Below are positions 32,146 through 45,346 of a stretch of DNA of 64,000 nt, piece by piece (position 1 is the first letter of the stretch; every line of letters starts with the position of its first letter). Under the pieces are notes generated by a model. The model ran no database searches. It saw only the letters and a list, made by a program, of their open reading frames with translations, and was not told the DNA's origin. The translations under genes and the position numbers were made by a program. Source of the DNA: Ceratobasidium sp. AG-K (Eukaryota; Basidiomycota; Agaricomycetes; Cantharellales; Ceratobasidiaceae); assembly GCA_037039685.1 (NCBI GenBank), contig JAWNGF010000003.1, positions 1,736,001-1,800,000 on the forward strand, written 5' to 3'.

Positions 32146-34384
32146 CTAGCACCCGCTGGGAACGGTGGCGCTGTCCGTCTTGGTGGTTGTAGCGCCTAGA
32201 AGTGGCTGTTGGTAAATCTGCATGATGCGTGGCGCAAAAATGAAACTGACCAGATCCAAGGCCGCGCTTGGCGAATGCGGCCCAGAGTGTGCACTTGTTG
32301 GCACCCGCGTAACGGTTGGTGTCGGCCTGAATGATGGCTATTGGTGTATGTGCGTGTTTTTTAATTCAATTATTTTTAGTATTGGTACGTCGCATCAAAG
32401 AATAAGTAGCTTACCGTCGCGAGACGATATGAAGGTTGGGTTACAAGGCTGGAGCTTGAGGCTGTCGATGAATAGGTGGCTATGGGGCGCAAATCAATAC
32501 GGGTTCATTTGGCAGTTCTCGAAACTAACAGTGCAACGATATTGCCAGCGGTACCCGTCGGATCATTTTTACTAGCGGAGAAACCACTATGAGGGAGTTA
32601 CGTCGGTCAGTCATAATGCTGAAGAGTTGGTCGTACTCACGATTTCTTTATCAAGCCTGCAAAAATCTCGTGCCAAATTAGGGCCCAGACTTCACCAATA
32701 TCGTGGACCTCGGTGAGGGTACGAAGAGAGCCATAGGTAAGAGGGTTGGTGGTTTTGCTGGTGGAGTACGGATACGATCGGATACCTGCGGTGTTCTTGA
32801 TCACATATGAGCCAAGGGTGAAGTCCTTATCAGTGGCGCTCGTTTGCTCGGTCCAGTCTGCAAATGCGTCCGACCAACCCTCGCCCATCCCACCGGCCTC
32901 AGTTGTCTGCAAGCAGCGACCAGTTCCACCACCGGTAAGGCGGTTAGAAATTCCGTGGGTATACTCGTGGGTGACAATGTCGTTCTCGAGGGCGCCGTCG
33001 CGGTTGGGCGAAGTGTAGGTCCAGGTGTACATGCGCATTTGACCGGGCTGCCCATCAGCGGGAGTAGCAAAGTTGGCGTTGTTGGTGCCAGAGGAGTCTT
33101 GGACGGAGATTTGAACACGGTCGTTCTGAGCACCACCCTTGCCGTTGTTGTTTTGCTGGAAGTTGTAGGATGCCTCGTCAAAGCCATAGCGATACTAGAC
33201 GTCGTTAGTATGTCGCGTATGGCCAGTAATCTGTGTGTCCTACCGTAACATCGTGGATCATGTTGGCAACGTAGAAAGCATTGACGCGAGCGGCGTCCAC
33301 GTTGGGGCTGGTGGCGGGCGAAACGGCCGAGTTGAAGACGTAGTTGTAGTTGTTGGTCGCGCTGGATTGCGAGGTCGTACCAGTCGTGCTACTCTTGTAA
33401 GAAATGACATTGTTCCCGGACGTAGTCGTGGTCGTGGTGGTACCGTACTGGTGCCAACCATTGGGGGAGGAGGTTGTGTCATAAGGATCGGTTACGGTAG
33501 CAAACCCGTCATCGGGACTTTGGGAGGTGAACGGAACAACACGGTACTAATAGGGTAGTTTCAATTAGTGGGTGTATGCGCCTATTGCAAGCTTGGGATT
33601 ACGTACGCTGGCGTCGGCGACGAAAGAGACAACGTTGACAACCTCACCAGTACTCGCATCGACAAATGCCTCGTACCACTCGCCAGACTCGTTGTTCTGA
33701 ACCTGGACGACGTGGGTGAGGACGACATGGTCAGAGTCTCTGGCAAAGTACTCGAGGGAAGTAGGCCAGTTGTTGTACTTGCCACCCGTAGCAGCCTCGG
33801 CTTTGGCGATTGCCTGTTCCTTGGCTAGGGTGGGAGTAGAGGGCGCAACGGACTCTGAGGATGGCGTTAGAGAGGTCATGGAGAATCCAAAGGGTCACGT
33901 ACTTGGTTTGACAAAGCTGGCGCCATAAGAAACAACCTTGTTGTTTTTGAGCGCAACATTGGCGACGGCGTTGGCAACCGGGAGGCCATTCTGACGACGC
34001 GAGTGGTGAGGAATGGCCATCACACAATAACTGTGCACTCACGAACTGCTGGCGGAAGTACTCGTGCTCGGCGACATCAGAGTTGGAGCCACTCTTGTGC
34101 GCGATCGCATCAGCGCCAACACCGAGCTTGCTCTCGAGGAAAGCCTTGGCGGCCTCTGCCGATTTGACGTCCTTGATCCCACGCTTCGTCAGGGGGTGGT
34201 CGACACCTTCAGCACCGAAAGTCTCGAAGGTCGAGGGTGGATGGTACGACTGGAATTGAGACTTTTGAGGGCCAACCGAGTGCACGCGGTGGGTCGTGTG
34301 ACGAGAGACGGGGTCCCAAGGTGCAGCGACAACGCCAGAGGCGATCATCAAAGCGATAGCAGTGAGCTTAGCGAGAGGAGCCAT
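32146..34384 (-). CDS. Secreted M36 metallopeptidase (fungalysin), copy A
   Basis: Fungalysins are secreted zinc endopeptidases of family M36, made with a propeptide. The start ATG at 34384 gives a signal peptide ([20 protein letters not shown]). The FTP propeptide follows ([44 protein letters not shown]). The catalytic domain has 'HEYTHG' near 32969, the HEXXH zinc site, and 'GMGEGWSDA', which supplies the third zinc ligand Glu. 'GFSASKND', '[12 protein letters not shown]', '[16 protein letters not shown]' and '[11 protein letters not shown]' form the C-terminal exons, ending 'VPSGC' at 32146. Two introns, 32529-32480 (50 bp) and 32250-32196 (55 bp), are absent from copies B and C at the same points. 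Thr replaces Val before HEYTH. It appears intact. Confidence 0.9.
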
Positions 34385-35312
34385 TGCGAGTAACCAAATT
34401 GAGCCGGGACTGTAGGTGGGAGCCAGAGACCGTTGAATGCTGAGTGACCGGATGCTCAGCTCTTATAGCTGGTTAGCTGACCCTCATCCCCCGTCGGGCG
34501 GTATTGTTTTGGAACGCTAGCACGGGTGCTCATGGTTCGCAATTCCCGTTTGCGGCGCGGGATGTCAGTGCTGCATGCCTATACTACAGTGGGAAGCACA
34601 TTCACCTGGCAAACGGAAGGCCGTTTGTCGCTTTGAGCAGAATTTCATGACTGAACCACTTGCTCGCGGCTAAACTTGTCCTAATTTAGGGCCTTCTGCA
34701 CTCCGTACCGCGCGCACCCTCCGCAATCAACTTGACCGTAAATGACGCGATAGGCCAACTACCAGTAATGTCTTGGCGTCAACTAATGGATCTATTATTA
34801 GACGCTCGAACACACCTACTCCCCACTATCCTAGAGGAACCTGTTTGTTCCCGTGCCCAAAGAAACATGTGGTGAGGTGTCAATCACGGCTTCGCTGGAT
34901 GCGCTTACGTGGCTCGCATAGCGCCCCCTGATCGCCAAGCGCATGGTCGCTGTGTGTTCCCGTGATCAACAAGCGTCAGGGGGAATTCTTGACTTGTGGC
35001 CTTCAGCTTCGCCAAGCAATAGAAGCAAGCTGGCGGTATGGCGGCGCTGCATGGCGACATGGTGACCATGGGATGGGTTCTGACCAGCGAATATATTGGC
35101 CAATGTACCCCGGTCTTTCCTTTTGCCCGGGATACTGAACTTGTAGGGCTGTTTGATAAGAGGCCTTCTGGCGAGTGGATATCGATGCACAAACCCTTGC
35201 AGTAGTATCATCTTTGACTACATTGCAACTCTCCTCTACACCATGGACAAGTCGCACGTTGATTCAAACTAGTCAGAATGTCACTTTGTCAATATTCAAT
35301 TGCGAGTACGAA
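34385..35312. other. Intergenic between fungalysin A and B
   Basis: About 0.9 kb with no recognised gene. The last 200 bases before fungalysin A would be its promoter (it is transcribed leftwards from 34384). Minus-strand open frames at 34905-35257 lack motifs. Confidence 0.4.
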
Positions 35313-37534
35313 CTAACAGCCCGAAGGTAGACTGAAATCATCAAATTTAGCGGTGGTAGCCCGAAACCCGAGTCCTCGCTTCGCAAAAGCGGACCACTAT
35401 CGTGCTTTTTGAGTGCCTGTTGAACTACAAAGAGCAAAAGACTTACGAGCAGACACTCGTTTGCGCCATTGTAACGGTTAGCGTCGGCTTGAATGACGGC
35501 TACAGAAATGTCAATCAATAAAGCAACAAAAGTGCAAGTACAGCTTACCATCACGAGCCGCAACGACGGTGGGGTTACAGGGCTGCAGCTGGAGTCCATC
35601 GACAAGCAAGTGAAGGGCAACGACATTTCCAGCACTGCTTGACGAGTCGTACTTGTTCGAGGTAAACCCACTATATGATAACAATCAATTTACGCCCAAC
35701 CGTCGTGTACCGTGCGTACTCACTATTTCTGCACTAACAGTGCGAAAATCTCATGCCACATGACAGCCCAAACCTCTCCGGCGTCGTGCACTTCTATCCG
35801 CGATCGTAGTGAAGCATATGTAAGAGGGTTCGCAATCATGTTTGTCGAGTAGGGGTAATCCCGAATACTTCTCCCGTTCACATAAGTGCCCATCGTAAAG
35901 TCTTCTGCAACATCTTCTTCACTCGTCTGCTCCGTCCAGTCTGCAACAGCATCCGACCAGCCTTCTCCCAGCCCTTTGGCCTCGACCGACTGCAGGCATA
36001 GGACGGTTCCACCCCCAGTGAGACGATTTGTGAGCCCGTGCACGTATTCATGGACAACAATGTCGTTCTCGAGCGCTCCATCGCGGGGTGGAGTGGTTTG
36101 AGTCCATATGAACATGTTCATTTGACCAGGTTGCCCGTCCGGTAGCGTCACGAAATTTGCGTTGTTTGTGCGTGAGCCGTCCTGAACAGACACAAGCACG
36201 GGGTCATTCTCTTGTCCGCCTTTGCCGTTGTTGCTCTGTTGAAAGTTGTATGCGCTCTCGGTGAATCCTGTCACTATCGGGTCAATATTTGTCCCGCCAA
36301 CGAATGGATGACCCACCATAATGGTAAAGTAAATCATGCATCATATTCCCCAGATAAAACGCATTCACCGTTGACGAGTTTTTGATGTCGGCCACCTGGC
36401 TCCTGGAGTCGAAACTGTACTCGTAGTTGTTGATCGCAGAGGTTTCGAGGGTGGCCCCATTGCTGGGATCCAGCTTAAAGGCGACCACGTTGTTACCGGT
36501 CGTCGACGTAGTATCTCTGGAGCCAGACTGGTGCCAACCTTTGGGGGAAGCTACTGGGTCGGATGGGTCGACCACTGTGACGAATCCATCTGTGGGGTCT
36601 TGCGATGTAATTGGAATAACCCGGTACTATAGATTATCAGAACAATGTACGGGCTCATTTCCCAGCCTACCTTGGCATCGGCAACAAAAGATACTACGTT
36701 CACCACTCGACCAGACGATGCATCTACCGCAACTTGGAGCCATTCGCCTTCTAGTTTATTTTGCACTTGGACATTGTACACGAGCGTGATGTGGTCGGAA
36801 TCCTCGGCAAAGTACTAGATCGGCTGTTAGTATGCGTGTTTTCTGTAGAGTACATACATACCTCTAGAATAATTGGTGACTGGTTGTAGGTGCTCGAGGT
36901 GCTCGACTCGGCTACGGCAATCGCATCGTCCTTGCTCAGCTTGGGGGTGGCGCTTGCGACGTTCTCTGTCGTTTAGCTGGTAAGAACTCGGTGAGAAAGT
37001 CAATTGAAAGCGCCTACTTGGTTTGATGAAACTGGCTCCGAACGAGACAACCTTTTTACCCCGTAGAGCTACATTCGCAACGGCGTTTGTGACGATAATC
37101 CCATTCTAGAAATATAATTAAGCACACTGGGTGCTTGATACAACGAATACCTACTATGGTCTGCCTGAAATACTCGTGGTAAATTCCCCCCGAGGAGTGA
37201 CCAGATTTGCGAGAAAGAGCGGCCGGTTGGACGCCGAGCTTTTCTTCAAGGAAAGCCTTGGCAGCTTCCTGGACCGTGCCGGGAATCCCACGTTTGGCGA
37301 GTGGATGGTCAGTCCCGTTGACGCCATAGGTCTCGAACGTTGGCTCGGGATGATACGATTGAAACCGCCCAGTGCCAATCGAACGCGCGCTATGTGTAGT
37401 GTGTTTCACGTGCGCGTTCCTATGCAATGTCAATAGGGTTGGTGGTATGAGTTTGAGAGGCCTCACCATGGGGCCGCAACAACATCTTGAGCCAGGAAAA
37501 GCGTAAAAGCGAGGAGCTTGGGCAAGGGTGCCAT
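35313..37534 (-). CDS. Secreted M36 metallopeptidase (fungalysin), copy B
   Basis: The start ATG at 37534 gives the signal peptide 'MAPLPKLLAFTLFLAQDVVA'. An intron at the end of the signal peptide (donor G|GTGAGG after APW) is not present in copies A and C. The propeptide includes '[20 protein letters not shown]' and '[12 protein letters not shown]'. The catalytic domain has 'DIVVHEYVHG' (zinc site, 36039-36053) and 'GLGEGWSDAVADWTE'. The C-terminal exons carry '[19 protein letters not shown]', '[17 protein letters not shown]' and a last exon '[18 protein letters not shown]' ending 'LPSGC' at 35313. It is the most diverged of the three copies, but no stop or frameshift was found, so it is probably functional. 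Confidence 0.88.
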
Positions 37535-38530
37535 TGAGAGTTGTGTAGACACCTCACCAGCTATACCACCTTATGTACGCACGATACAAACGGATAAAAG
37601 AAGACCCACACTTCTTCCGGCGGCGGGCCACATGTATCAATGTCGCTATCGCTGGTCACTTCTGGGCACTGGAGGTGGTCACAAGGTAAAACTGCAGATT
37701 GAATGGAAGCTTTCGGCTCTGATTGCAGAGCAGAGACGGATCACTAGGTCGCATATCGTGATGTGAGATCAAGTGCGAGGTTTAATCGAGCCCCGTGCGA
37801 TACTCCGAGCGATGGTCGTGTCCAAGCACGCCTGATTACTGACTATGGGAGTATAAACGTAACTCTCGAGGACTCGGCGACAGACCAAGAGGTCATGCAC
37901 AGACTTTCATAACCTGTCGCCCTGCGCGTGATAGGGGTAGCATCCTCCGAGTGGAACAGCACAGAGACACGGACGCTAAGAAGCGCGGAAGAAAGGACGG
38001 AGCCGGCCGATTATTGATGTACCAAGAGATACAAGCTCCTAGGAATTAAGAAGCAATTGGGCATAGTGCCGATCGGCGAGCAAAGCACCGTGGCATGTTC
38101 CTATGATTCAGAGCAGGGCTGGGATTCTGTGCCCAGCGAGTGGGGGTACGTGTGCGTGCTTGTTCGTCCAGGAAGGGGAACTCGGTGATCACTCGTGTTG
38201 AATTTCGATAGGGCGAGGTCATCACACAACGGATGATCGTGGCTGTAGAACGAATCAAGCGTGTTGGCTTCTGTGTGGCGCGCCGAGGCGAGTCACGTGT
38301 GACCGACATTGATATCCCGACTATGAATGTGCGTCCCCTTTGACTAAATGAGCGGCGTTTGATTGACGGGTACCTTGGCCTCCACAACACACTTGAGACT
38401 TTGTCGGCCCAATCCCAAAATACAAGGTGAACGAAGAGTGGTATTCAATCATTTTACAAAGTACAATTTTCAATCAAAAACCCAAGGGAATTCCCAGTGC
38501 GCCGTGCCATCGAATACCGCTGTGAGACGT
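37535..38530. other. Intergenic between fungalysin B and C
   Basis: About 1 kb, no gene recognised. The part next to 37535 would be the promoter of fungalysin B. A minus-strand open frame at 38046-38390 has no recognisable features. Confidence 0.4.
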
Positions 38531-40599
38531 CTAGCATCCGCTGGGGAGAGTGGTGCTATCGGTCTTGGTCGTCGTCGCGCCGTTTCCGAGACCACGTTTG
38601 GCGAATGCCGTCCACTAGGGAATGCTTAGTATATAGTCTAGTTTGGAGTGAGCAGACTTACGAGAAGGCACTTGTTGGCGCCGGCATATCGGTTAGCATC
38701 AGCCTGGATGATGGCTATTGACGGGGTGCTCAGTATATGCGGACTATTTCGGGGAGCCGGACATACCATTGCGAGCAGCGATAAAGGTTGGGTTGCAAGG
38801 CTGGAGCTGGAGAGCGTCAACGAGGAGATGAAGAGCAACGATGTTTCCGGCGGTACCGGCAGAGTTGTTCTTGTCAGCAGAGAAGCCGCTATAATTGCTG
38901 TTAGGTCGAGTGGATATGGTACGGTGTGAGAATACTCACTGCTTGGCGTTAAGTGCGGCAAAGATCTCGTGCCAGATGGTGGCCCAAACCTCACCAGCAT
39001 CGTGAACCTCGGTACGGGTACGAAGCGTGCCATACGTGAGGGGGTTCGTCGCCTTGCTGGTCGAGTAGGGGTAGTCACGGATGTTCTTGGTGTAAACGTA
39101 GGAGCCTAGAGTGAAGTCCCTGTCGGCGGCGCTTGTTTGCTCGGTCCAGTCAGCGAGAGCATCAGACCAGCCCTCGCCCATGCCACCAGCCTCGGTCGTT
39201 TGCAAGCAGCGGCCAGTTCCACCACCGGTGAGTCGGTTGGTGAGGCCGTGGGTGTACTCGTGGACAACAATGTCGTTCTCGAGCGCACCGTCACGGTTGG
39301 GGGAGGTAAAGGTCCAGGTGTACATGCGCATCTGACCAGACTGGCCGTCGGCGGGGGTGGCAAAGTTGGCGTTGTTGCTTCCAGAACCGTCCTGGACGGA
39401 GATGAGGACGTGATCGTTTTGAGCGCCGCCCTTGCCGTTGTTGTTGCGTTGGAAGTTGTATGCGGTCTCGGTGAAGCCTAGAGCTCGTTAGTAATTGACC
39501 AAAGTAGCCGCCATGCGCTTACCATAGCGGTAGAGGAGATCGTGCATCATGTTTCCGACGTAAAAGGCATTGACAGTGGCCGGGTCCTTGTTGGCCGCGG
39601 GTGTGCCGGCAGCGTTGAAGGTGTAGACATAGTTGTTGGTGGCAGAGCTCTGCGAGGTCGTGCCGGTCGAGGACGAGCTCTTGTAGGCAAGGACGTTGTT
39701 GCCAGAGGTGACGGTCGTGGTGGTCGTGCCGTACTGGTGCCATCCGTTGGGGGAGGCGGTGGTATCATGCGGGTTGGTCACCGTCTGGAAACCGTCGGTC
39801 GGGCTCTGGTGGTCAAACGGAACGACGCGGTACTGGTGGAGTGTTAGTGTTTGAAATCACCCATATATCGATACTCACGCTGGCATCGGCAACAAACGAG
39901 ACAATGTTGATAACCTCGCCCGAGTTGGCGTCGACAAATGCCTCGTACCACTCTTGGGTCTCGGCGTTTTGGACCTGGACGACGTGGGTGAGGACGACGT
40001 GGTCTGAGTCCTTGGCAAAGTACTCGAGGGCGGTGGGCCAGTTGTTGTACTTGCCGCCAACAGCCACCTCGGCCTTGGCGATCGCATCCTCCTTGGTCAG
40101 CTTGGGGGTAGTGGCCGCAACGCTCTCTGTAACGGCGTCAGTAGTATTCAGAGCCACGGAATTCGTACGCACTGGGCTTGACAAAGCTAGCACCATAAGA
40201 GACGACCTTTTCGCCCTTGAGCGCAACGTTGGCGACAGCGTTGGCGACGGGAAGGCCGTTGATCTTTTGCCTAAAGTACTCGTTGGAGACGACGTCGGAA
40301 GAGTGGCCAGACTTGCGAGCGAGAGCCTCGGGCTTGACACCAAGCTTCTCCTCGAGGAAAGCCTTGGCGGCCTCTTGAACAGAACCGGCGATACCACGCT
40401 TGGTGAGCGGGTGGTCGACACCATTGACGCCATAAGTCTCGAAAACGGGCTCGGGGTGGTACGACTTGAACTGGGCCTTTTGTGGGCCGACCGAGCGCAC
40501 ACGATGGGTGGTGTGGCGGGAAACCGGGTCCCAGGGAGCAGCGACGACGCCAGAGGCGATCATCAAAGCGACAGCAGAGAGCTTAGCGAGAGGAGCCAT
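38531..40599 (-). CDS. Secreted M36 metallopeptidase (fungalysin), copy C
   Basis: The start ATG at 40599 gives '[20 protein letters not shown]', nearly identical to copy A. The propeptide contains '[20 protein letters not shown]', '[20 protein letters not shown]' and '[20 protein letters not shown]'. The catalytic domain has '[19 protein letters not shown]' (zinc site near 39262) and '[16 protein letters not shown]'. The C-terminal exons include '[18 protein letters not shown]', '[18 protein letters not shown]' and '[18 protein letters not shown]', ending 'LPSGC' at 38531. Short introns lie near 40125-40170, 39835-39885, 39480-39525 and 38890-38940. It has the fewest introns at the C-terminus and no defects were seen. 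The long open frames on the opposite strand are shadows of its biased codon use. Confidence 0.92.
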
Positions 40600-42674
40600 T
40601 GGTAACCGTAGAAGAGTGGTGCGAGGAGCGCCTGCCGACTCGATGGTGCGCATACACGCTCTTTATGCGCACCATGTCAACCGAATACGCTATATTCCCG
40701 GAATAGCAGCATGTGCTTGGAATCGTCATGAGACGCCCTATTTGCATTGCTAGATAGCGCAAGACATCTTCTCAATAAGCATAGAGAGGTCCTAAATTGC
40801 ATGCGCGTGTTTGTCATCGAGTGGCGGGAACAAGTGCCGCATGAGGATCAAAGCTTGGCTCGGGCTTGGCATAGTCGAGGCGCGAGGTGTGATGACGGGA
40901 CCTCGCGGGGAAGGCGTCGGGAACCGCAATGGGGAACATATGACTTCGGTTACTCCTGCGTAGCTTGTGGTGACAATGATCTTCTGTCGGACAGCACATA
41001 GGAGACGTGTGGTTAGGAGAAGCCCCCTGTCTGCAAAGAGTAGTCAGAAAGAAGTCCACATGAGTGTGCGTTACCAGTGTGCTACCTATCAACGACTTTG
41101 CCGATATAGGGACGCCAAACGTTGCTATCTCTGGCCACAGCAGGGCTCTAGACGTAGAGAAGCCGCCGGAATTTCCAACACCGGAGCATTGAGAACAGTG
41201 TAGATGAGAGACTCCCCACGAACAAGGGTGCACAGAAGTGACACGTAACTCGTCATTGGGGGAGAATCCCCGGGTGAGATAATTTCGGGCATAATTCAAT
41301 CGCGGCTTACGGCTCGTGTCCGACACTTTGCATTATCTCCAGGTTGTGATGTTGCCATTGCGACATTGCCGTTGTCGAAAAATATGGTGTTGTCGACAGT
41401 AGAGGATGTCCGACGTCATTAATTTGCGTTTGTTTGGCTCGCATCCAAACATAGTTGACCCATATCACCTACAACTGGTTCGGCCGTACGGTGCGAGTTG
41501 ATGCAGCTCCCATGTGCTAGTTGAGAATATTCGCTTGCATGAGGTAGCGTGGATGTTGAACGCTGGGAATAGCTCCTCGTGACAAGCTCCCATTATTATG
41601 CTTCTATCCGATAGATCCCCCAAGATGTCGAGCGAACTACATTGCGTGGGTTCTTTGACGCGAAGATGCGGTTCATATCTCGGAAGCGAGTGGTCTCTCG
41701 AAACCTGCATCCAATAATATCGCATTTCAACTGCCGGCGTGAAAATTGCGATTATGCTCTTTCAGCTGAAACGGTGCTGGTGCTCGAGATAGGAATAATC
41801 GGCAGTATATGCGTGGTGCTTAGCGTCACAGCGGTCGTAAACTGGAGTGGAAACGGGTCGGTAGGGTGTTTGCAAAATCCATGGACCGCTGCATTTTCAG
41901 GTGTCTGGATACTTGCAATAGCTATCCCCATGATAACCCACTCTCCGCTCCCTCAACCATAATTTGATATTAACTCTCGATGGCGTGATGAGTAAAGTCG
42001 AATTACTTCCGTGATACTAGGAGAATCGAGCCTGGGCATCTGGCACCCAGGAAACCTGAAGTCAAATATGACAAGCGAATTCATCTCCTGGTTATGACAT
42101 GGTTCGACCATGAGGCAGCAGTTACACCCGGGTCTTAGGGATAGCATTCAGTTAAGCCAATGCAGTAGGCTTAGAGCCAGCCTGAAGACGAACCAAATGG
42201 GCGGAAATCGAGCGCCCATCAGGCCTACCGGGAAAGTTGTCATTGTTGCGCTACAAAGTTAGGCAGCGAGGCGGGGTATTCATACCATGTAGATCACCTC
42301 TTGGGTAGGGGAGAAAGTAGGTTCGCACTCAGAATCGCCTTTTATCGGTTGGTATATTCAGCTCCGAAAGTGGATAAATGTGAGCAGAGACAATTGTCTA
42401 TTCCAAGAGAACGTTCGCTGCGGAATCTACCTCCGACGCGGAAGTATGCCGATTTGGATCTGAGGCGTTTCAAAATGCCTCTGGAATGGGTCCCATGCAT
42501 GAGACGGAGCTGAAACAGGCTCACATTGGTTTGAAGCCCGTGTACATGTACGCAGCTCCTGTTTCGTGTCGCTGAAACAAACAAATGCCGACAGACATCT
42601 CCACGTGACTGACAGGACCACCGGATGACCAATGACCCGGGGCAAGCGCCGGGAGCAAGTGCAACTGGACCACG
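40600..42674. other. Long gene-poor stretch
   Basis: About 2.1 kb between the divergently transcribed fungalysin C and the Sds3-domain gene. I see no gene that I can support. A plus-strand frame at about 41666-41962 ends in a hydrophobic stretch (LEIGIIGSICVVLSVTAVV) and could be a fragment of a membrane protein. Minus-strand frames at 40814-41326 and 42342-43001 carry no motif; the second overlaps a real gene. Confidence 0.35.
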
Positions 42675-44991
42675 ATGGAGTCGACACCGGCACGTTCGAT
42701 CAGGGCCTCTTCGGGCTCTCTCAGCTCGCCTACTCCGTCTCCCCCACGACAGACGACGGCTCTCCCGCCACCTGCAAACCAAACTCGGGTGGCCAACAAG
42801 CAGGCCCGACGAACAGGCCTTGAGTCGGGTTCGGATTCTTCCGAACTCACCGACGAAGACGAGGTTGCGCTCCGGGCAAAGAAAAAGGGAAAACGGGGAA
42901 GAAAACCGCGCAAGCAAACCACCACGGCGGCGGACAAGGAGCAGAGTTCTCGGCGGGCGCACAGCCGCGGGACGTCGGAGAGCACTGCGAATGGCGCACA
43001 CGGAGGCAGTGGCAGCGGCAGCACCAGCGTCAATGGATCCCAGCCCCAGTCGAATTCGCGCTCGTCTCGACGCAGCGGAGTGATTGTGCCGCCAACCATG
43101 TGGGAGTGGGCTTATAAGAAAAACAAGCCAGTCGCTTTGGGCTTGGACATTGCCCCCAACGACGACAGCTCGGGCCGTAGTCAGTCGAGTGGTCCAGAGC
43201 GCAAGGCCGAGTCTGCTCAGGTAAGCCTGCTCATTGTTCCACGGCGTTTGTTGATGTCCCGTAGCTCAGCGAAGGTGAAATCGAGGATCCGCCTATAACG
43301 TCGACCAGCGAACCGCCCCCAAAACGGCACGACAAGCCATTGTCTGCGCGCTCTGTAGCCATTGAAGACGTCGAGACGCCGGTTTCTGGCGCAAATAGTA
43401 GGTTGATTTATGATACCCTATTTATTTGCTGACAAAATATTCAGCCAGCGCAACTACCCCTCGCCCATCACCGACGCCCATCCAACCAGAGACTAAAAAA
43501 CCATCTCCCACGCCAGATGATGCCCGTTCCGTCGCCTCGGACCAAAACCCAGACGAAACCAAGTCTGACGTCGATGTCCCTGTCGACGAACCCGAACCCC
43601 CCAAAGCCGCGGAACCTGAGCCCGAGCCAGAAGACGAGCCCGCACCTGAGGACGACTCCAAGGCGAGCATCGAACTCGAGCAGGAAGAGCCTGAACCCGA
43701 GCCAGAGCCCGAGCCTGGACCAGAACCGGAAGCAGAAATCGAGGCCGATCCAGAGATGCAACCGCCGCACCGAGCCGAGGCGCTGGACGTCCTGGCCGCC
43801 ATGGAAGTTCGGTTCGCAGAGCTGCGGGAGCGTCTCTATGCGGACAAGATGGAAGAGGCTGCCAAGGAAGAGGCCATGATTCTCGATGGTGAGCACATTG
43901 TTCGAGTTTGGACGTCGCTGACCGATCCTAGGCACGCACCCCGAGCTGGTATTCCTCCAACGCGAGCTAGATGACCGGCGTGCGCGACGTAAACAATTGG
44001 CTGAAACCCGTCGTGCGCTTGAAATTGGCTGGTGTGCCACGATAAGGCGTGCTGAAGAGGCTGCCGCATGGTCCGAGTGGCGGAACGCTCGAGACGAGCT
44101 GCGGGACAGCATGCGCACCGAGTTTGCCCGAAAGCGGCGCCGTCTAGAGCGGGAAAAGCGCGCAGCCGAGCGGCCTCCCACTGGTAAGCTCATCAGACCT
44201 CGATGGACTTGCGCTAACCCTATGCAGTCCGACCTATTCCACCCGCACCACAGACCTTGCCCCCGCCTGCGTCGCTCAGGTCGCTCCTCAAACTACACGC
44301 AAACCCACAGCGCGCGCCCGCTCCCCTTCGAGCGACGCCCTCACTCACTCCCCTATCTTACGCCGAGGCAGTTTCAGACCTGGAGCAAATGACACCCAGG
44401 CGCGCACCGTTTTACCCGCCCGCAATGAGCTACGCCAGCGAGGAAGAAGCCTATGCGCGATCAAGGGGGTACAACTACCGCTCCAACGGACCAAGCGGCT
44501 CGGGAAGCGCACGGATCGAGCCTGGTCCACAGTACCCCCCAGCTCTAGTCCACAGCTACGTTGTCGCTCCTGCACCCGCCTGGGACGGCTCGACCGGACG
44601 CAGACGAGAACCTCGGGACGCTCCCCGCATGGACCGTGAGCGCATGGACCGCATGGAGCCTAGGGACCCCCGCGAGGCCCTGTTCGATTCGCCGCTGGTG
44701 CCTGCCACGAACGACAAGGACGACAAGCGCCCGTCGTCGTCGGCTGCGTGGTCCGCGACGGGCGAGTTGGATCCGTGGGATAGGGACCAGACGCGAGAGT
44801 GGCAGCGCCGAATGGATCGAGAGGCGCAGAGAGAGGCGCCGAGGGACGTGCCGCGCGACATTCAACGAGAGAGAGAACGAGACAGGCCTCTGGCTACGCC
44901 GTTTACGATGCAGCCATTCGTGTCTGCGTCTGCGGATGTAGAGATGGGTACGGCGGGGTCGAGGCCGTTGAGCAGGAACGTAGACCGTTAG
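42675..44991 (+). CDS. Sds3/Dep1-like histone deacetylase complex subunit
   Basis: The central region 'ALDVLAAMEVRFAELRERLY' followed by 'EEAMILDGTHPELVFLQREL' is the start of the Sds3-like domain, found in Rpd3L/Sin3 histone deacetylase complex subunits, and continues as a long basic helix (RRARRKQLAETRRALEIG, RNARDELRDSM). The N-terminal 200 residues are low-complexity with a basic patch (KKKGKRGRKPRK), and a Pro/Glu-rich acidic tract (43600-43760) precedes the domain. The C-terminal part is rich in Arg, Asp and Glu repeats (RMDRERMDRMEPRDPRE). The start is the ATG at 42675. Introns lie at about 43220-43264, 43399-43443, 43888-43931 and 44184-44226. A role in chromatin repression is inferred from the domain only. 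Confidence 0.75.
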
Positions 44992-45346
44992 AGTTGTTTA
45001 TCTTATCTTGTGTTTGGTGTTCTGTATCATGGTTGTGGCCGATTTCGAGAATGTACATGGGTATTAATGCATGATTCAAACTGACTGGCATACCTGATGC
45101 GTGTGACTCGGAGGTATTGGCATTTAGTGTGCTGCCAGAGTCAACCGGGGCTGGGACGTGCGGCTGACGTCGACTTGCGCCTGTTCCCAATACCCTAGGT
45201 AAAATCCGTGGATCCCGAAGTGATATAGTAGCATCATGCGGGGGAGAATCAAGTGGGAGATGATCACACAGGAGAGGGAAGTGGGGGTCGCGCCTAGTAT
45301 GGGTCACCTAATTGCATGAATCAACTTTGTGAGTGTAGATTAACAA
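44992..45346. other. Intergenic, no gene recognised
   Basis: About 350 bp between the Sds3-domain gene and tRNA-Trp. It holds the 3' end of the former; nothing else is recognised. Confidence 0.4.

Noticed and set aside
39841..40605. 254-codon open frame on the plus strand over fungalysin C
   Set aside because: It lies antisense to conserved fungalysin exons; biased codon use of the real gene keeps the opposite strand open. Similar shadows occur at 32844-33248 and 33235-33558.
43468..44193. 241-codon minus-strand frame over the Sds3-domain gene
   Set aside because: Low-complexity antisense reading of the Pro/Glu tract and Arg-rich helices on the other strand.
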